Of a DNA stretch of 64,000 bases, positions 12,701 to 32,157 are shown in pieces. Each line of letters opens with the position of its first letter. Position 1 is the first letter of the stretch. The stretch covers positions 62,001 to 126,000 of the forward strand of contig DF237183.1 in the NCBI GenBank assembly GCA_000708835.1, written 5' to 3'. Origin of the DNA: Klebsormidium nitens. Lineage: Eukaryota; Streptophyta; Klebsormidiophyceae; Klebsormidiales; Klebsormidiaceae. The translations under genes were made by a program, and so were the position numbers. Below the pieces are notes generated by a model. That model did not search any database. It was not told the origin of the DNA and saw nothing but the letters and a program-made list of their open reading frames with translations.

Positions 12701-14746
12701 TTGTACGCTCACTTATCTCAGAAACAGTTTCTGAAACACTGAAGTCCAGTTATGATCCACGCGGGGCAGCCGTAAGTGACGAGAGCAGAATTGGCAGGAC
12801 AATGCGACTGTTGCGGAGAGGTGAGATGCTAAAATGTCGGAAGTCTCACCTATGCACAACGCCAAAGAGGTGACACCGTGCCACCACGTTCAGCATCTGG
12901 CGCACCACCATGGCGGCATCCTTCTCACTGTAGTGCCGGCCGCGCCTGGACACACCAAAATGACACCAGAATTATCTGGACGTCCTGAAGGTTGATCATG
13001 GCGGTGACTACACAAGTGCTTCGTCTGTTACAAGCGAAGTGTTTCAATAGACGGTTTAGTGGTTTCTGGTTAACCCGTCCGACAGAACCTGGTCAATGAT
13101 GGAGGGGGCTGCCTTCATCGGCTCTTCTTGATGAAGGAAAAGTGCTAGAGACTCAAGGAAAAAGACGAAGTCCAACCCACGGAAAGCTTTCAACAAATCC
13201 TACTAGACTGCCAGAACGGATTGACGGCCAATGAAATGATTTGTTATTCGCAATCGCAACAAAGCTATTCACTCGGCAACAAAGCTATTCACTCGGCCGT
13301 GTACCTCGCATATGGAAAAACAAGCATCGCTGCCTCTGGCTTTTGGCAGCGCGCATTTCTTCAGTACAAGAATTCTGCCTGCGCACCCAAAAGACTGCAT
13401 TCCGCCACCGTCAAAGATTTCAAGTTCGCGTGACCCGAACCTCAACGCAGAACAGCAGTTGAGCATGCTTGACTGCGGAGAGCCTGCGATTCGATGACAC
13501 CGCAGCGGCCACGGCCCCACGAAACATATCACTTACTTTGCCAGTATTCTGTCGAGCAACTCGCCCCCCTCGCACAACCTGCGCCAATGAGGGAAAACAA
13601 GGTCACACCTTGGGTAGCACGGAGCAAGTTGGATGCACAAGAATCTTCTCTGATGAAGGTTTGAGGACTGTAGATCACAGTACCAGGAATCACTTGTCAA
13701 AGAGTATCGCTCGGCGCTCCTTCCAACAGCAAGGTGGCAAGCAGAAGTCTGAAGATTCTCCTTCTTGGACTTTCACAGGCCTTGCAGATGGCAGCAATTG
13801 GTGTGTGAGATCTGCCAAGATGGGGTCAGTTTCTTCTCCGGACACTTCCGGACATCTATCCTGGCCTACAAAAGGGTCTGCGCAAAGCGCCCTCCAGCCA
13901 AGAGCGGCTGCAAAGAGCGCGCGGAGCTCACTCCATGACAATGAAAACCCGCTCCGCGTCCTCAAATGCGTCGATGTACTGTACCACATTCTCGTGGCCC
14001 TTGAGAAGGCTTAGAATCTGGACCTCGCGCTTCGTGTCCTCTACGTCCACAGGCGTGGTGAGCTGCGGGGCAAAGGGGCCATTTTAACGTTTAGGGTTTC
14101 CACGAGGGTTTGTATTCTGGGTTGCGGATAAGCGGGGTGCGAAGATGGGAAGAGAAGCCCCCTTGATGGTCTGGCATCTCTGGCAGGTTGGCATGGTAAA
14201 ACGCTGAGACGAGTTTCGGAAGGACTGCACACAACAGCTGTTTCATAAACACTGATACGCTTCTATGACATAGGGCAAGAGCATCTGAAATGTTGAAGCG
14301 TCGGCGCCTAGAAACCGAAAGCTCACTCGATCAAGAAGGGTGTGTCCCGGTCGGAGAAATTACATTAAGCTGGCGCACATACCCGGCAATGACTCCTCAT
14401 GTCAACAACAAGTGCATCTCAGAAATTCAATTTTGGTAAGTTTTGCCACACTCAAGTGTGCTAAGTTCAGAACGTTCTTGTGAGTACCAAAAACGGGCAC
14501 ACCGCTCACCGTCTTCTTGAGGATCATCTTCACGGCCACCTGTTCCTGCGTCTCCAAATTCCTGGCGGCGTATGTGACTCCAAATTGCCCCCGCCCCAGT
14601 TCCTTCCCCCGCACATAATGCGCTTCAAAGTTGCGCTTGTACCCAAACTCAACATTTATGGGGAGCGCCTGGGGGGCCTTCTTCAGGTTGGCGACATGGG
14701 CGGTCACGCCTGACACCGCATCTTCGTGGCTCAGGCACTGGCCCAT
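6749..14746 (-). CDS. Calcium-dependent protein kinase, group IV (CPK16/18/28-like)
   Basis: Twelve exons, listed 5' to 3' on the minus strand: 14746-14510, 14062-13932, 13578-13537, 12945-12850, 12458-12443, 12083-12005, 11268-11099, 10152-10026, 9029-8914, 8470-8363, 7703-7632, 7087-6749. All phases join, giving 510 aa. The N-terminus MGQCLS has Gly2 for myristoylation and Cys4 for palmitoylation, so membrane anchoring is likely. Kinase features: G-loop GRGQFG (51-56), Lys73, Glu92, HRDLKPEN (168-175), DFG (191-193), [13 protein letters not shown]. An autoinhibitory junction lies near 301-338. Four EF-hand loops sit at about 360-371, 400-411, 442-453 and 472-483; the first ([12 protein letters not shown]) has Arg at a metal-ligand position and is probably weak. 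The wording of the activation segment and of the region after the kinase domain matches group IV CDPKs. One exon is only 16 bp and encodes DLKPE plus one base of the Arg codon. The 72-bp exon between EF1 and EF2 is the least conserved part. Confidence 0.9.
7950..8356. repeat. Degenerate ~45-bp tandem repeat in CDPK intron
   Basis: About seven to nine imperfect units, spaced 40-47 bp, fill the intron between the EF1 exon and the next exon. Clear unit starts are near 8078, 8118, 8158, 8205, 8247, 8292 and 8336. They share a core like AACACGTGGCAGCAAGCCA. The last unit runs into the 5' splice site of the EF1 exon (minus-strand donor at 8362). Confidence 0.6.
10130..10600 (-). repeat. Decayed tandem copies of intron end plus exon start (CDPK exon 8)
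   Basis: The exon at 10152-10026 begins with an acceptor followed by codons for VLKGKPDF. Three further copies of this junction lie upstream in the transcript, anchored by the GGGC motif at plus-strand 10136 (real exon), 10287, 10438 and 10572. The spacings are 151, 151 and 134 bp. Two copies keep a TTCAG acceptor and encode [10 protein letters not shown] and [10 protein letters not shown]; the farthest is weak ([11 protein letters not shown]). None has a recognisable donor after the homologous part, so they read as decayed duplicates. Confidence 0.75.
13258..13297. repeat. 20-bp perfect direct duplication in CDPK intron
   Basis: Two identical 20-bp units lie head to tail (13258-13277 and 13278-13297) in the intron between the exons at 13537-13578 and 12850-12945. 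Nothing links them to an exon. Confidence 0.8.
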
Positions 14747-17700
14747 TGCGACAGCCGCCCAGTGTCAAGCGGCCTGGTGGCCGCCTGTTTTCGGTTCTTG
14801 ACGGTTCGGGCTTTCTTGCTGAAAATCCTTTGCCTCAGGAATCAGCCACAATGCTGACACCTAAAAACTTTTCGACGCGTAGTTGTTGATTCCCACGCTA
14901 AAACTTCTCTAAGTCTCCTGTCAGAGATCAACCCTCCAAATTGAAGAATTCACTAGCTTCGTTTAGACACGATTCCCCGCCCAAAGCGTTAAACAGAGCT
15001 AATTCACCAACTTCCGGAGCTAGTTTACCAACTCTGGGCTCCAATGTCTTCCCCAAACTTTGCCTCTACTGTCGCATTCTCCTTCTGGGGGAATACAGGT
15101 CGTCAAGCGAACATAAAATGTGACCGGTCCTGCAGCAAGCGAGGCTGGTCAGGCTTGATTGACAACTGACCTCGCTATGTATGGCTCCATGAGTCAAAAT
15201 CTGGTACACTTTGGAAGCTCAGCTTTCCGAAGCTGAAACATTCCCAAGCTGAAACAAAGTACTGCATTGCTAACCTAATGTTTCAATCTAAATTCGTACA
15301 TTCAAGTGCATTAAACAAACATAGGTTTCAGATCGGTCCCAAGCAGTAGCCTCTTTCCATGGAGCTGCACTCTTACGGAGCACAAGGAGGCAGAGCTAAG
15401 AACTTTGCACAGAGGTATCTGGCTAGACGGCAGGCATCTTTACACTGAAAGTCACGTGTCCTGAGCGAATTTTACCCCAAAGAATTTTTCTAGCTGCTGT
15501 TGCGTGGTGATCATCAAGGGAGAGGTTGCAAAAATGCAGCTGTGAGAAGTCTCAGAAGATACTAACAATCTCCTAAGATTGGGGAAGACCAGCTCAAGAA
15601 AAGTTGAGGCCCAGATGTAAATCAGTGTCAACTTATGTCCATTGCTAGACAGGCAAGTAAGCGAAGGGAGCCAAGCACTCACCACAAATGCTGCACCTTC
15701 AACAGTACGGTTCCTCGACAGGTCAACGCTGCCGCAGCGGCCAAAGCAGAAGTCAACCTCTCGTGACTGAAAATGTGCCCTCTCAGATAACACAAAAAGC
15801 ACCTGACCCTTCAATACAATAAGAAAAGTTTCCCCAACAGGCGTGCCACACTATATCAGGAAATCTGAGCGCTTAACCTCTGCAGAGCATTGAACTCTCC
15901 TCCCAACATGCTAGTGTAGAAGTTGGCTCCACACAGCAACTAATAAAACATTGTTTGAACAATGAAAATAGGTACCCCCTTATTAAGGCTACAGCACTGA
16001 TCAGCTAGGAAGGACGGCCGTAAACTCCATGATGGCACCATTGGCATGGCCCTCGAATGTTCAGCTGTGGAGGAAGCAGCTGCGAAGCCCTGCATGTGGA
16101 GAGGGGTGCGTACTACACGCGTCTGGGCTGTGCTTCACTTCACAGTCACTGCTGCTGACGTCATCCACACGGACCGGAAGATGAGTGCCTTGAAAGTAGG
16201 GAGCCCCCCCGGCAAATAATTTTTGCTAACAGACTCGCATGCAACTTGTGCTTCTCCTTACACCTGAAGGCTGACACCCACGAGAAGTCCACGTGGCTCT
16301 TCGATCAAATGTGGGCCTGTACGTACTGCAAGTTCAACTTGCCTACCGCGGACCCTAGAGGCTAGTCCTACTGCTTAAATCTGCTAATAGACGTAATAGC
16401 AATGTCGCTGATTCGCCAGCTAAGTACTACTACCTTTGACGAGCTTGGAGTCACCTCTCAGGATCTCTGCGTCGATCACGTCTTAGCTTGGAAAAGCGAA
16501 AATCTTGTCAGAGCGCAGCCTGCTTGAATGCTGATGAAGCTTGCCGATCGCGTGCAACGTGCTGCAAATCAGAAGAGTGGTTGCTGGGGGCCCTCAGTGC
16601 AGGGCCATCCTTAGAGAGCCTGAAAGATTGAAGAGCGGCACCTACGGAGGTAGCAAGGAGATAGCCGCATGAGCCTCATGCTTGGTTGAATTCGATTGAG
16701 GGACTTCAGACAGCCGAAATGCAGACCCAATGCAGCAGATTTCAGCGCATATCAGATTCAATTGACTTTTAAAGGTATATAGGTATATGGATTTGAGTCA
16801 TATGATGTTTCAGCCGACGCGGGCAGCTAGGGTCATGGCATAGTAACCTCTCATGGCGTTTCTGATGCATAATTCTCAGTCTCTTAAGTACCCCTTTCAG
16901 ATCCTAGAATTGGTGCGTATCGTGCTCTCGTGCTCGGCATTGAATATGGTTTGACATGTTGGGCACAGTGCATGCATGACCAATATCTCGGAGGCTCAGA
17001 CGAGGCTGATGCATTTTACAATTACGTCCATATCCGATAATCCAACGTTCTCGTGCCGACGGCGCGGTTTACCGCCTGCGCAAGGTTCACGAATCGAAGC
17101 TTCTCAACGATTCATAGGCTTCAATCCGATGTACATCATTTCGTGAAGCTTGCAGGCGGCCCTTAGATCTGTTGTTTGTGTCCTGTGCACCTTTGCACCA
17201 TGGTCTACTGAGTGACTCAGCGCAGATCGAAGCAAAAGTTTGGCACAGTCCGGATTTTTCTGGGCGAGTCACAGTCGCGTCGCGCCAGCGGCCAATGGCT
17301 GCTCAGTGACTGGTCCTTGAGTCGTCCGAAAACTTCGTTGCTTCACAGGCCATATATAGTGGGCTTTGGCACTGCATTTTGAACGGATGAACGGTCGGCA
17401 ACTGAATGTCGGTCATGTCGACGTTGGAGCCGTTCGAGGAGTAAATTGCTGATCGGCAACAGGATCTGACAACAATGGTTGAGGACGAGAGGAGGGCCGA
17501 TCATCCGTTCAAAGTTGTCAACAATCGCGTTCATGGTTCATAGTCGACTCAGAGGGCAAGGGATTCATATATACAATTTATCGTTACCTTTGAAATGAGT
17601 GGCCCCTTGCGAAGACCCCTCTACGAGAGTCTCTGCAAAAGATAAAGGTTGATGGACGACTAAGCTTGGCATCCTTTGAAGTCTTGCATCTCTTGAAGCG

Positions 17701-18264
17701 TACCTGCGCAACTGGATCCAAGAAAGACAAAATTAGTGCCTCAAATTCCGGTTCCTGCCAGATTTCGACTCCCCCACGATTGTAGCGACTCCTCAAAATT
17801 GACCAGGCATTAAGAAATAAGCATCGACGAGCAACTTGTAAACGGTTTGAACAGACGACTGCTTGCCGACCTGAAAACACTTGCTAGACAATTATAGAAT
17901 TCCAGGAAAATCTCCATTTCATACTCGAACATCGTCTCCTGAACATCTCCCCACACTTGCAAAGATAGCCTCAGCGCAAGATTCGAGGTCTCCGTTCAGT
18001 CTCGTGGCTAACATTCAAAAGCTTGCCGATTACACAATCCAGTCAATAAGGTCAGATGCAGGATCGCCAACGCTGCTGATCGCACCACGTACCATGTTAC
18101 GGAAAGAAGTGACCCTCAGAATTCAAACATGGTTCAACGACAATCAAAAACCTGAGTCCGTTGGAGCATTCAGTGGAACTTAACCTCAGCCGCAGACCAC
18201 CGTGCCTCCAACCTAAAAGACTCTCACCTCAGATCTCACTGTTAATCGTATTCCGGCCCGTAAC
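14747..18264. other. Gene-poor stretch with possible minus-strand exon fragments
   Basis: This is 3.5 kb between the CDPK start and the glycine-rich gene. The first part must hold the CDPK promoter and 5' UTR. One 84-base segment on the minus strand, about 15769-15686, is flanked by a good acceptor (TTTTCAG) and donor (GTGAGTGC) and encodes SREVDFCFGRCGSVDL followed by SRNRTVEGAAFV, faintly like an RRM fold. Another possible terminal exon near 15505-15461 ends in a stop, and a segment near 16060-16009 encodes GHANGAIMEFTAVLPS then stop. They cannot be joined into one frame, so no gene is called. From 16.2 to 18.2 kb I see nothing coding. Confidence 0.25.
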
Positions 18265-18726
18265 TCATGCTTTCCCACCATGAACACTCGACCTTGCTGG
18301 TCGGCTGTCCTCTGTCCCCTTCCCTTCTCCAGTCAGCCCCTGCATAAACTTCGCCTTCCCCCCAGGGGTGTTGCCCTCTTGGGTGACGTCATTCAAGCCC
18401 CCAACCTCGCCACCAGAAAGATTGCGGAAACCCCCCCCCTGCTTTCCGTCGTCGCCCTCCGTCAACTCCTGCACTTCCCCCGTCTCCCCCCCTCGGATAC
18501 CACTGAAAATGCCCCCCTCATTTCCCTTGTCTGCGCCATCGTTCTCTTTACCTACCAGGTCTTTGACGCCCCCCGTCTGGCCGCCGGTGATTCCGCTGAA
18601 CAGGCCCCCCTCATTCTGCTTTTTCTTCTCAGTAAGATCGTTGAACCCCCCAGTGCGCCCACCCGTTAGACCGTCAAAAATACCACCCTTAGAACCGGAC
18701 TCCTCGCTTTGACGTTGCTGGTCCAT
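18265..18726 (-). CDS. Hydrophilic glycine-rich repeat protein
   Basis: A single uninterrupted frame of 153 residues starts at an ATG and ends in TGA. It has no signal peptide and no hydrophobic segment. The body is four degenerate repeats of the form GG-F-G-TGG-TGG--DL, at about residues 14-31, 40-57, 71-88 and 98-113, joined by Lys/Glu/Asp/Asn-rich linkers. The C-terminal 40 residues are a looser Gly/Lys/Ser-rich tail. Composition and repetition recall desiccation-protectant hydrophilins or LEA-like proteins, but no named LEA motif is present, so that is inference only. The repeat structure and the different linkers argue for a real protein. The C-rich complementary strand also stays open in two frames; those are shadows of the repeats. 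Confidence 0.6.
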   Translation of the reverse strand: MDQQRQSEESGSKGGIFDGLTGGRTGGFNDLTEKKKQNEGGLFSGITGGQTGGVKDLVGKENDGADKGNEGGIFSGIRGGETGEVQELTEGDDGKQGGGFRNLSGGEVGGLNDVTQEGNTPGGKAKFMQGLTGEGKGTEDSRPARSSVHGGKA

Positions 18727-20023
18727 TTTTCTGAGAAGCGATGAACAGAGATTGTCAGACTATAGGGGCCAAAACAACAAGAAAAAAAGACGTACAGTAG
18801 TTGGGTTGGGCGGATCACATATCAAAATCAATGGGAGATAAAGAGAGCTGTTGCACCAATCAAGTTTGGTAGCTCGATGGCGGCAATCCATTGTACTACA
18901 ATCTGCTGCCGACCAAATGTGCAGAGAAACTTGTAACTAGGCAGGTCCTTAGAAGATGTCAGAGCTGCTTAGCTGGTGTGGAACCTGGCATTAATGGCAG
19001 GCCCCCTGTACTAAACCCTTTCGACAGCACACTCAAAAGAGGCATAGATTTAAAGCTTCAACACAGCTCTTGAATATGGATAAGAATCGAACCAAACCAC
19101 CAAGTGGTCAGCTGCATGCACACAGAAAACGGTGATGTGGCATGCTGGCACGCTTGCACAGCTGCAGGAGAACAGGTAATCTGTGCCTTCGAGTGGATTA
19201 TGCTTATTCACCAATGGTCGCTCCACAAACTTAGCTGAAGGTATCATCACAAGTGCCATGACATAACGTCTGTAATGAACAAATAATCGGCTGGCCACGT
19301 TAGCGGCACTGCATGCAATCAAAACCTCCTCGCTTCACCCTTCAAGCAGCTTGCTGCTGAAAGGTAGAATCTATGCAGCTCACCTTCCAAGCCTTCCCTT
19401 CCGAGTTGCTGAGGGAGCCGGCTAGCAACAAAGCTCAGCTGCTCAGATAGCGGTAGCCTGTTATGGCCGCTGGCGTCTGAAACTTCAACGCGGATTGAAG
19501 CCGGGTGCTTTGCCCAGCGCTTTCCAAACCTTGTCAATCAGATTGGTTGACTTGTGCCATCTGCAGTGACATGTGGCCGGGTGACATGTGCAGCTTTCTC
19601 CGCAGGATTTGTCCACAGCAGACCAGCAGCCAGTACGATACGGTATCCCTGAAGTTGATGTTGGGGCAGATGCGCTCTCGCACTCATGCACAATCGACTC
19701 TTTCAAGTCCGAGCCGGGACTCAATGCGCCTCGGCCGGCCGGCCTGGCCAGATGGCATCTGCATGCACATGAACGGCACGCCGCACGGTCACGCATGTGG
19801 CTGGCCGCGGGCCGGGCCCGCCAAACCCCCCTCGTTGCACGATAAAAACCTCAAACCGGTCGATCCGGCTGTGGCCTACCGGTCGGGTCTTGGCCACGTA
19901 GGTCGGAGCGATCTAGCTGTGCACGTGAACTGCACGCCCGGGCCGCACGCGGAAGCAGGCGCCCATTGTTGCCGGCCGGGCAACATGAGATTGAAGCCTC
20001 CGGAGTCCGCAGCCCGGGGGCCG

Positions 20024-20208
20024 ATACTTGGTAACTCCGGGGTGACTTAAGATTCACGAGTCCCGGCCAAACAAACTAAAAACCCTAACCCACATTATCA
20101 CCCGCTCCGCACCCGAACCCACCCTAACCACCATGCTAACCCCACCCGTCCCCCGGGTGCCTATCTTAAGTCACCCCGCTGTTAAGTCACTCTGTAGTTA
20201 CCAGAGTC
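20024..20208. mobile_element. MITE-like element with 8-bp target duplication
   Basis: A 185-bp segment is flanked by identical 8-bp repeats GGGGGCCG (20016-20023 and 20209-20216). Its ends are imperfect inverted repeats: both read TGGTAACT near the tip, and a perfect 14-bp inverted pair CGGGGTGACTTAAG lies at 20038-20051 and, as its complement, at 20165-20178. The right arm has an extra partial copy of the GTGACTTAA unit. There is no coding capacity. An 8-bp duplication is typical of hAT-type transposition, so this looks like a non-autonomous hAT-like MITE. Confidence 0.6.
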
Positions 20209-20498
20209 GGGGGCCGCTGAGGCACGCCGACGTAAATCCCGTTCTGACACGGGCCATGTGGCCCTCGTACCAGTTGGCAGTCGTGGAGATCCGTGGCAGC
20301 CCATGATTTAATTACCGGAACGGGCAATTGATCGGAGCGTGCACATGCAATGCAGTGAGGCTGTGGGCTGACGTCACCGTCAACTCCTGTGCGCCGGGTC
20401 GGCGCCGACCAGCTAGCGGCGGGTGCTGCCGCCGAAGCAACTGCATGTGCACATGGGCTTCCTGTTTTGGCAGTTGTTAACAGTATTTCCAGAGGTCA

Positions 20499-20770
20499 GT
20501 ACCGTACCGCCAAGGGAAATCACACTAAAATAATTATTTTGAGGCCTGTGTGAAAAAGCTGAAACTCAATGGGTCCCCGACTGTGAAAAGGTGAAAGCTT
20601 AAAATCGACGAAAAACGGTGATTTTGGCGACTTTCACTGGGGAAAAGGGTGAAAAAAGCTCTTGTGTGAAATGAAGAAAAATATGTTCAGGGTGTCGGGT
20701 GAAACCTCAGGATGACCAAAATTAAGTTTTTACACCAACAGTAGTGTGATTTCCCTTGGCGGTACGGTAC
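20499..20770. mobile_element. MITE-like element with perfect 29-bp terminal inverted repeats
   Basis: The 29 bases at 20499-20527 are the exact reverse complement of 20742-20770. The 214-bp interior is AT-rich and non-coding. The tips contain GTAC palindromes, and TA dinucleotides flank the inner CCGCCAAGGGAAATCACACT part, compatible with TA target-site use (Tc1/mariner or Stowaway type). Perfect arms suggest a young copy. Confidence 0.7.
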
Positions 20771-21283
20771 ATAGACAGGTCTACCGTCTGTAATATGACA
20801 CAGAATGCGGCACAGCATGATGGATTGCATAAAGTGGGGTTTCCTATTGGTTAAGAGGTCACCTTCTCTCCCGGGGCTCGTGCAAGGAAGTAGGTAGTCC
20901 AGAGAAACTCAGAAAGTCCAGAGAAACTCCTTGAGGAAGAGGGTGTCGATCAGTCTAGCTCCATGTCCGGCACCTTTCGAACACACTTGCAAAACGGTTT
21001 CTGTGGAGTTGGGCCAAAGCTCAGCAATTGAGAGCCCCTTAGCAATGAGAGATTTCTAGTTGGACAGCTACACTTCACCTGTATCTAGGCGGAATTCATC
21101 ACCCATTGCTCCTGTGCAAGCAGCACACCATATTGCCACATGTTCACGCAACTTGTCACGTATGCAGTCCTGCCACAACAACAGCCGCGCCTCGTAAGCA
21201 AAAGACAATTACGTATAGAGACATAGCTCCTTTTGTGGGGGATGGTGGCACAGGGCCACGCTTCTCAAAGGAACTGAGCAGAC

Positions 21284-30208
<8,925 letters not shown>

Positions 30209-32157
30209 ACCCTCCACGTGGCAGCCGCAAGCGTAGTTACGCGCAGCCGTGTTGTGTGACTCGGGGCTACTTACTGGTAACGGGACAAACTGATCGATGC
30301 GCGCGAATGAAGGGCACGCAGCAGTGTAACAAACTAACCTTGCCGGGTCGGGTTATCTTGTGAGTTAAGTAGTCAAAAGCTGGTTATATTGTGGGTTAAT
30401 TGGTCAAAAGCTGGTTATATTGTGGGTTGAGTAGTCAAAAGCTGGTTATCTTGTGGGTTACAAGTCGATTATCTTGAGGGTTAATTAGTCAAAAGCACCT
30501 CTGTGGTCTAGTAGCCAAAAGCAGTGCGTGTACAAATTCTGATGTGTAATACAAAGAAGGCGTTTCAGCATAAAGGTCTGGGGCGTAAAGAAACTTAGGT
30601 TGCTTATGGGATGGATATGGACGGTGCTTGGAGGAACCGAGTCGGCAAGGCGCCTTAAGCGAGCCGCTGTAGTTGGAGGTTGTCTCTGCAATCAGCTTAA
30701 ATGGCTCTATCAAGAGCCATCCCTCCTTGGAAGGAAGGTGAAACATACATTAGGTGGGCATCTCTCATTGTCGTCAAAATGCGGTGGTCTTGCGGTGCGG
30801 GCGGCCGCGCTTGGCTGCCCTTGGTACTAAACCTAGACTTGGCTTAACGCAGTTTAATGCTTTACTTGACGCTTATTCTCTGTGCTTTGCTAGCTAGCTG
30901 TGTAAACCGGCTTTTATCTTTTAAGAGTTGGCCCTTCCCCAAGCTGGTTTTCAATATACTTCGTTTTTCATTCACTTTGGATTTGGGTATGAGCCGCCAT
31001 TGTGTTGTGAAGGAACTTTTTGATTTTAACAAGTATGGCCGCGCGCTGAAGCTGTTTGCACAAGTAGCGGGATCCCGGACTTCGACTCTGCGTATACAAG
31101 GCTCTGCAGACGTAGACGTCGTTTGATGCCATGCCAATGTGCGTGTAGCCGTAGGCTTTAAGCAAGGGTCGATCTTCTTGGACCGCGTGTAGACGAGCGT
31201 ATATGGACCGTGAACGTAAATCTCCCCGCGTCCCTGCTTAATCATGCAATTTTTTGTGAGAGGGTGGGACTGTCTTCATAAGGCGCTGCTCTTACGAACC
31301 ACTCAAGCTTGTTCCATTCAATCTATGACGGTCGCGGTCGCGGGCGGCCCGCCTTTGGGAAGAAGTATTGCGCGTGGAGTTAGCTCAAGATCAGGCACTG
31401 TGTTGTGCCAATGATGGGCGACCGTTATGCTGAAGTCTGATTGAATTAGCATTAAGCCAGCCACTGCAAATGCGCAGGCTAAGTTTGCACACAGCCTGCC
31501 GTACGGATCGGCTTATTTATTGCAAAAAGCCATTTGCAAAGAGAAAAAAAAAAATTCTCTTTGTCAAAATCAAATGGGCATCTCGTCCGTAACATCGATA
31601 CCACTTTATACTTGCAACGCCATGGCCACGTGCAAATATGCAGCCTACTTCGCGGGCTTGTCCGGCATATGTGGCACTTATAAATCGTTGAAGTTGATAC
31701 AGTAGGCCGATGCGGCGCCCGCGGCAGCATGACCCGGTCGACGCGCTGCTTGAGATCACTATCTGTAGGATCTGCATGGATACAGTGACGCTAACTTCAC
31801 TTCCGAACTTTGATGATTTCAGAACGTGCGCCGCATCCTGTGAATTGGACCAAAGGTTCAGAGGATGAACATCATTGCATACAAACAATTCACAGAAGTA
31901 GGGTAGGTAACATCCGGGTTGGCAGCTACTGTTACAAGAAAGATCTTTCTGCGCAACTGTCAGAGCGCCGTGTCAACCATCTGCAGTACGTATACTCACG
32001 TGTGGGCATCCGCGAAAGTCCGAGACACGAAACAATATGTTCGGCCACATCATGCAGAGATAGTCCGACACTGCTCTTGTGCCGAGTATAACTCCACTCC
32101 AAGAACTCAGCCCAACCTTTCGGCAGCATTTACTGCTTCACGAGATGTAGAGCTGGA
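30209..32157. other. Convergent intergenic stretch
   Basis: This is between the 3' ends of the histidine kinase gene and the coiled-coil gene. Apart from the 31-bp tandem repeat at 30351-30497, I see no exons. Several open frames exist, but they are short, overlapping and without codon structure. Confidence 0.45.
30351..30497. repeat. 31-bp minisatellite after histidine kinase gene
   Basis: Units of the form GGTTATATTGTGGGTTAATT plus GGTCAAAAGCT start at 30351, 30382, 30413 and 30444, then a shortened unit starts at 30467. There are about 4.7 copies with a few substitutions. It lies 140 bp beyond the stop codon, probably in or just after the 3' UTR. Confidence 0.85.

Larger units (their letters stand above)
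18727..21283. other. Intergenic, divergent promoters, two MITE-like insertions
   Basis: This is the shared upstream region of the glycine-rich gene (-) and the histidine kinase gene (+). No exon is supported. GC-rich sequence from 19.7 to 20.4 kb is unlike the AT-richer flanks and contains the first inverted-repeat element. A C/A-rich tract with AACCCTAACCC-like words lies inside that element (about 20072-20150). Confidence 0.4.

Noticed and set aside
15686-15769. A real RRM protein gene at 15.4-16.1 kb
   Set aside because: Only one fragment has good splice sites, the RNP motifs are not convincing and the neighbouring fragments do not share a frame.
18280-18712. Two open plus-strand frames opposite the glycine-rich gene
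   Set aside because: They are Pro-rich complements of the repeats with no splice or family support; only the minus frame shows a coherent repeat protein.
20072-20150. AACCCTAACCC-like words as a telomere or telomere-derived repeat
   Set aside because: Only scattered short matches, not a regular array; they lie inside the MITE-like element.
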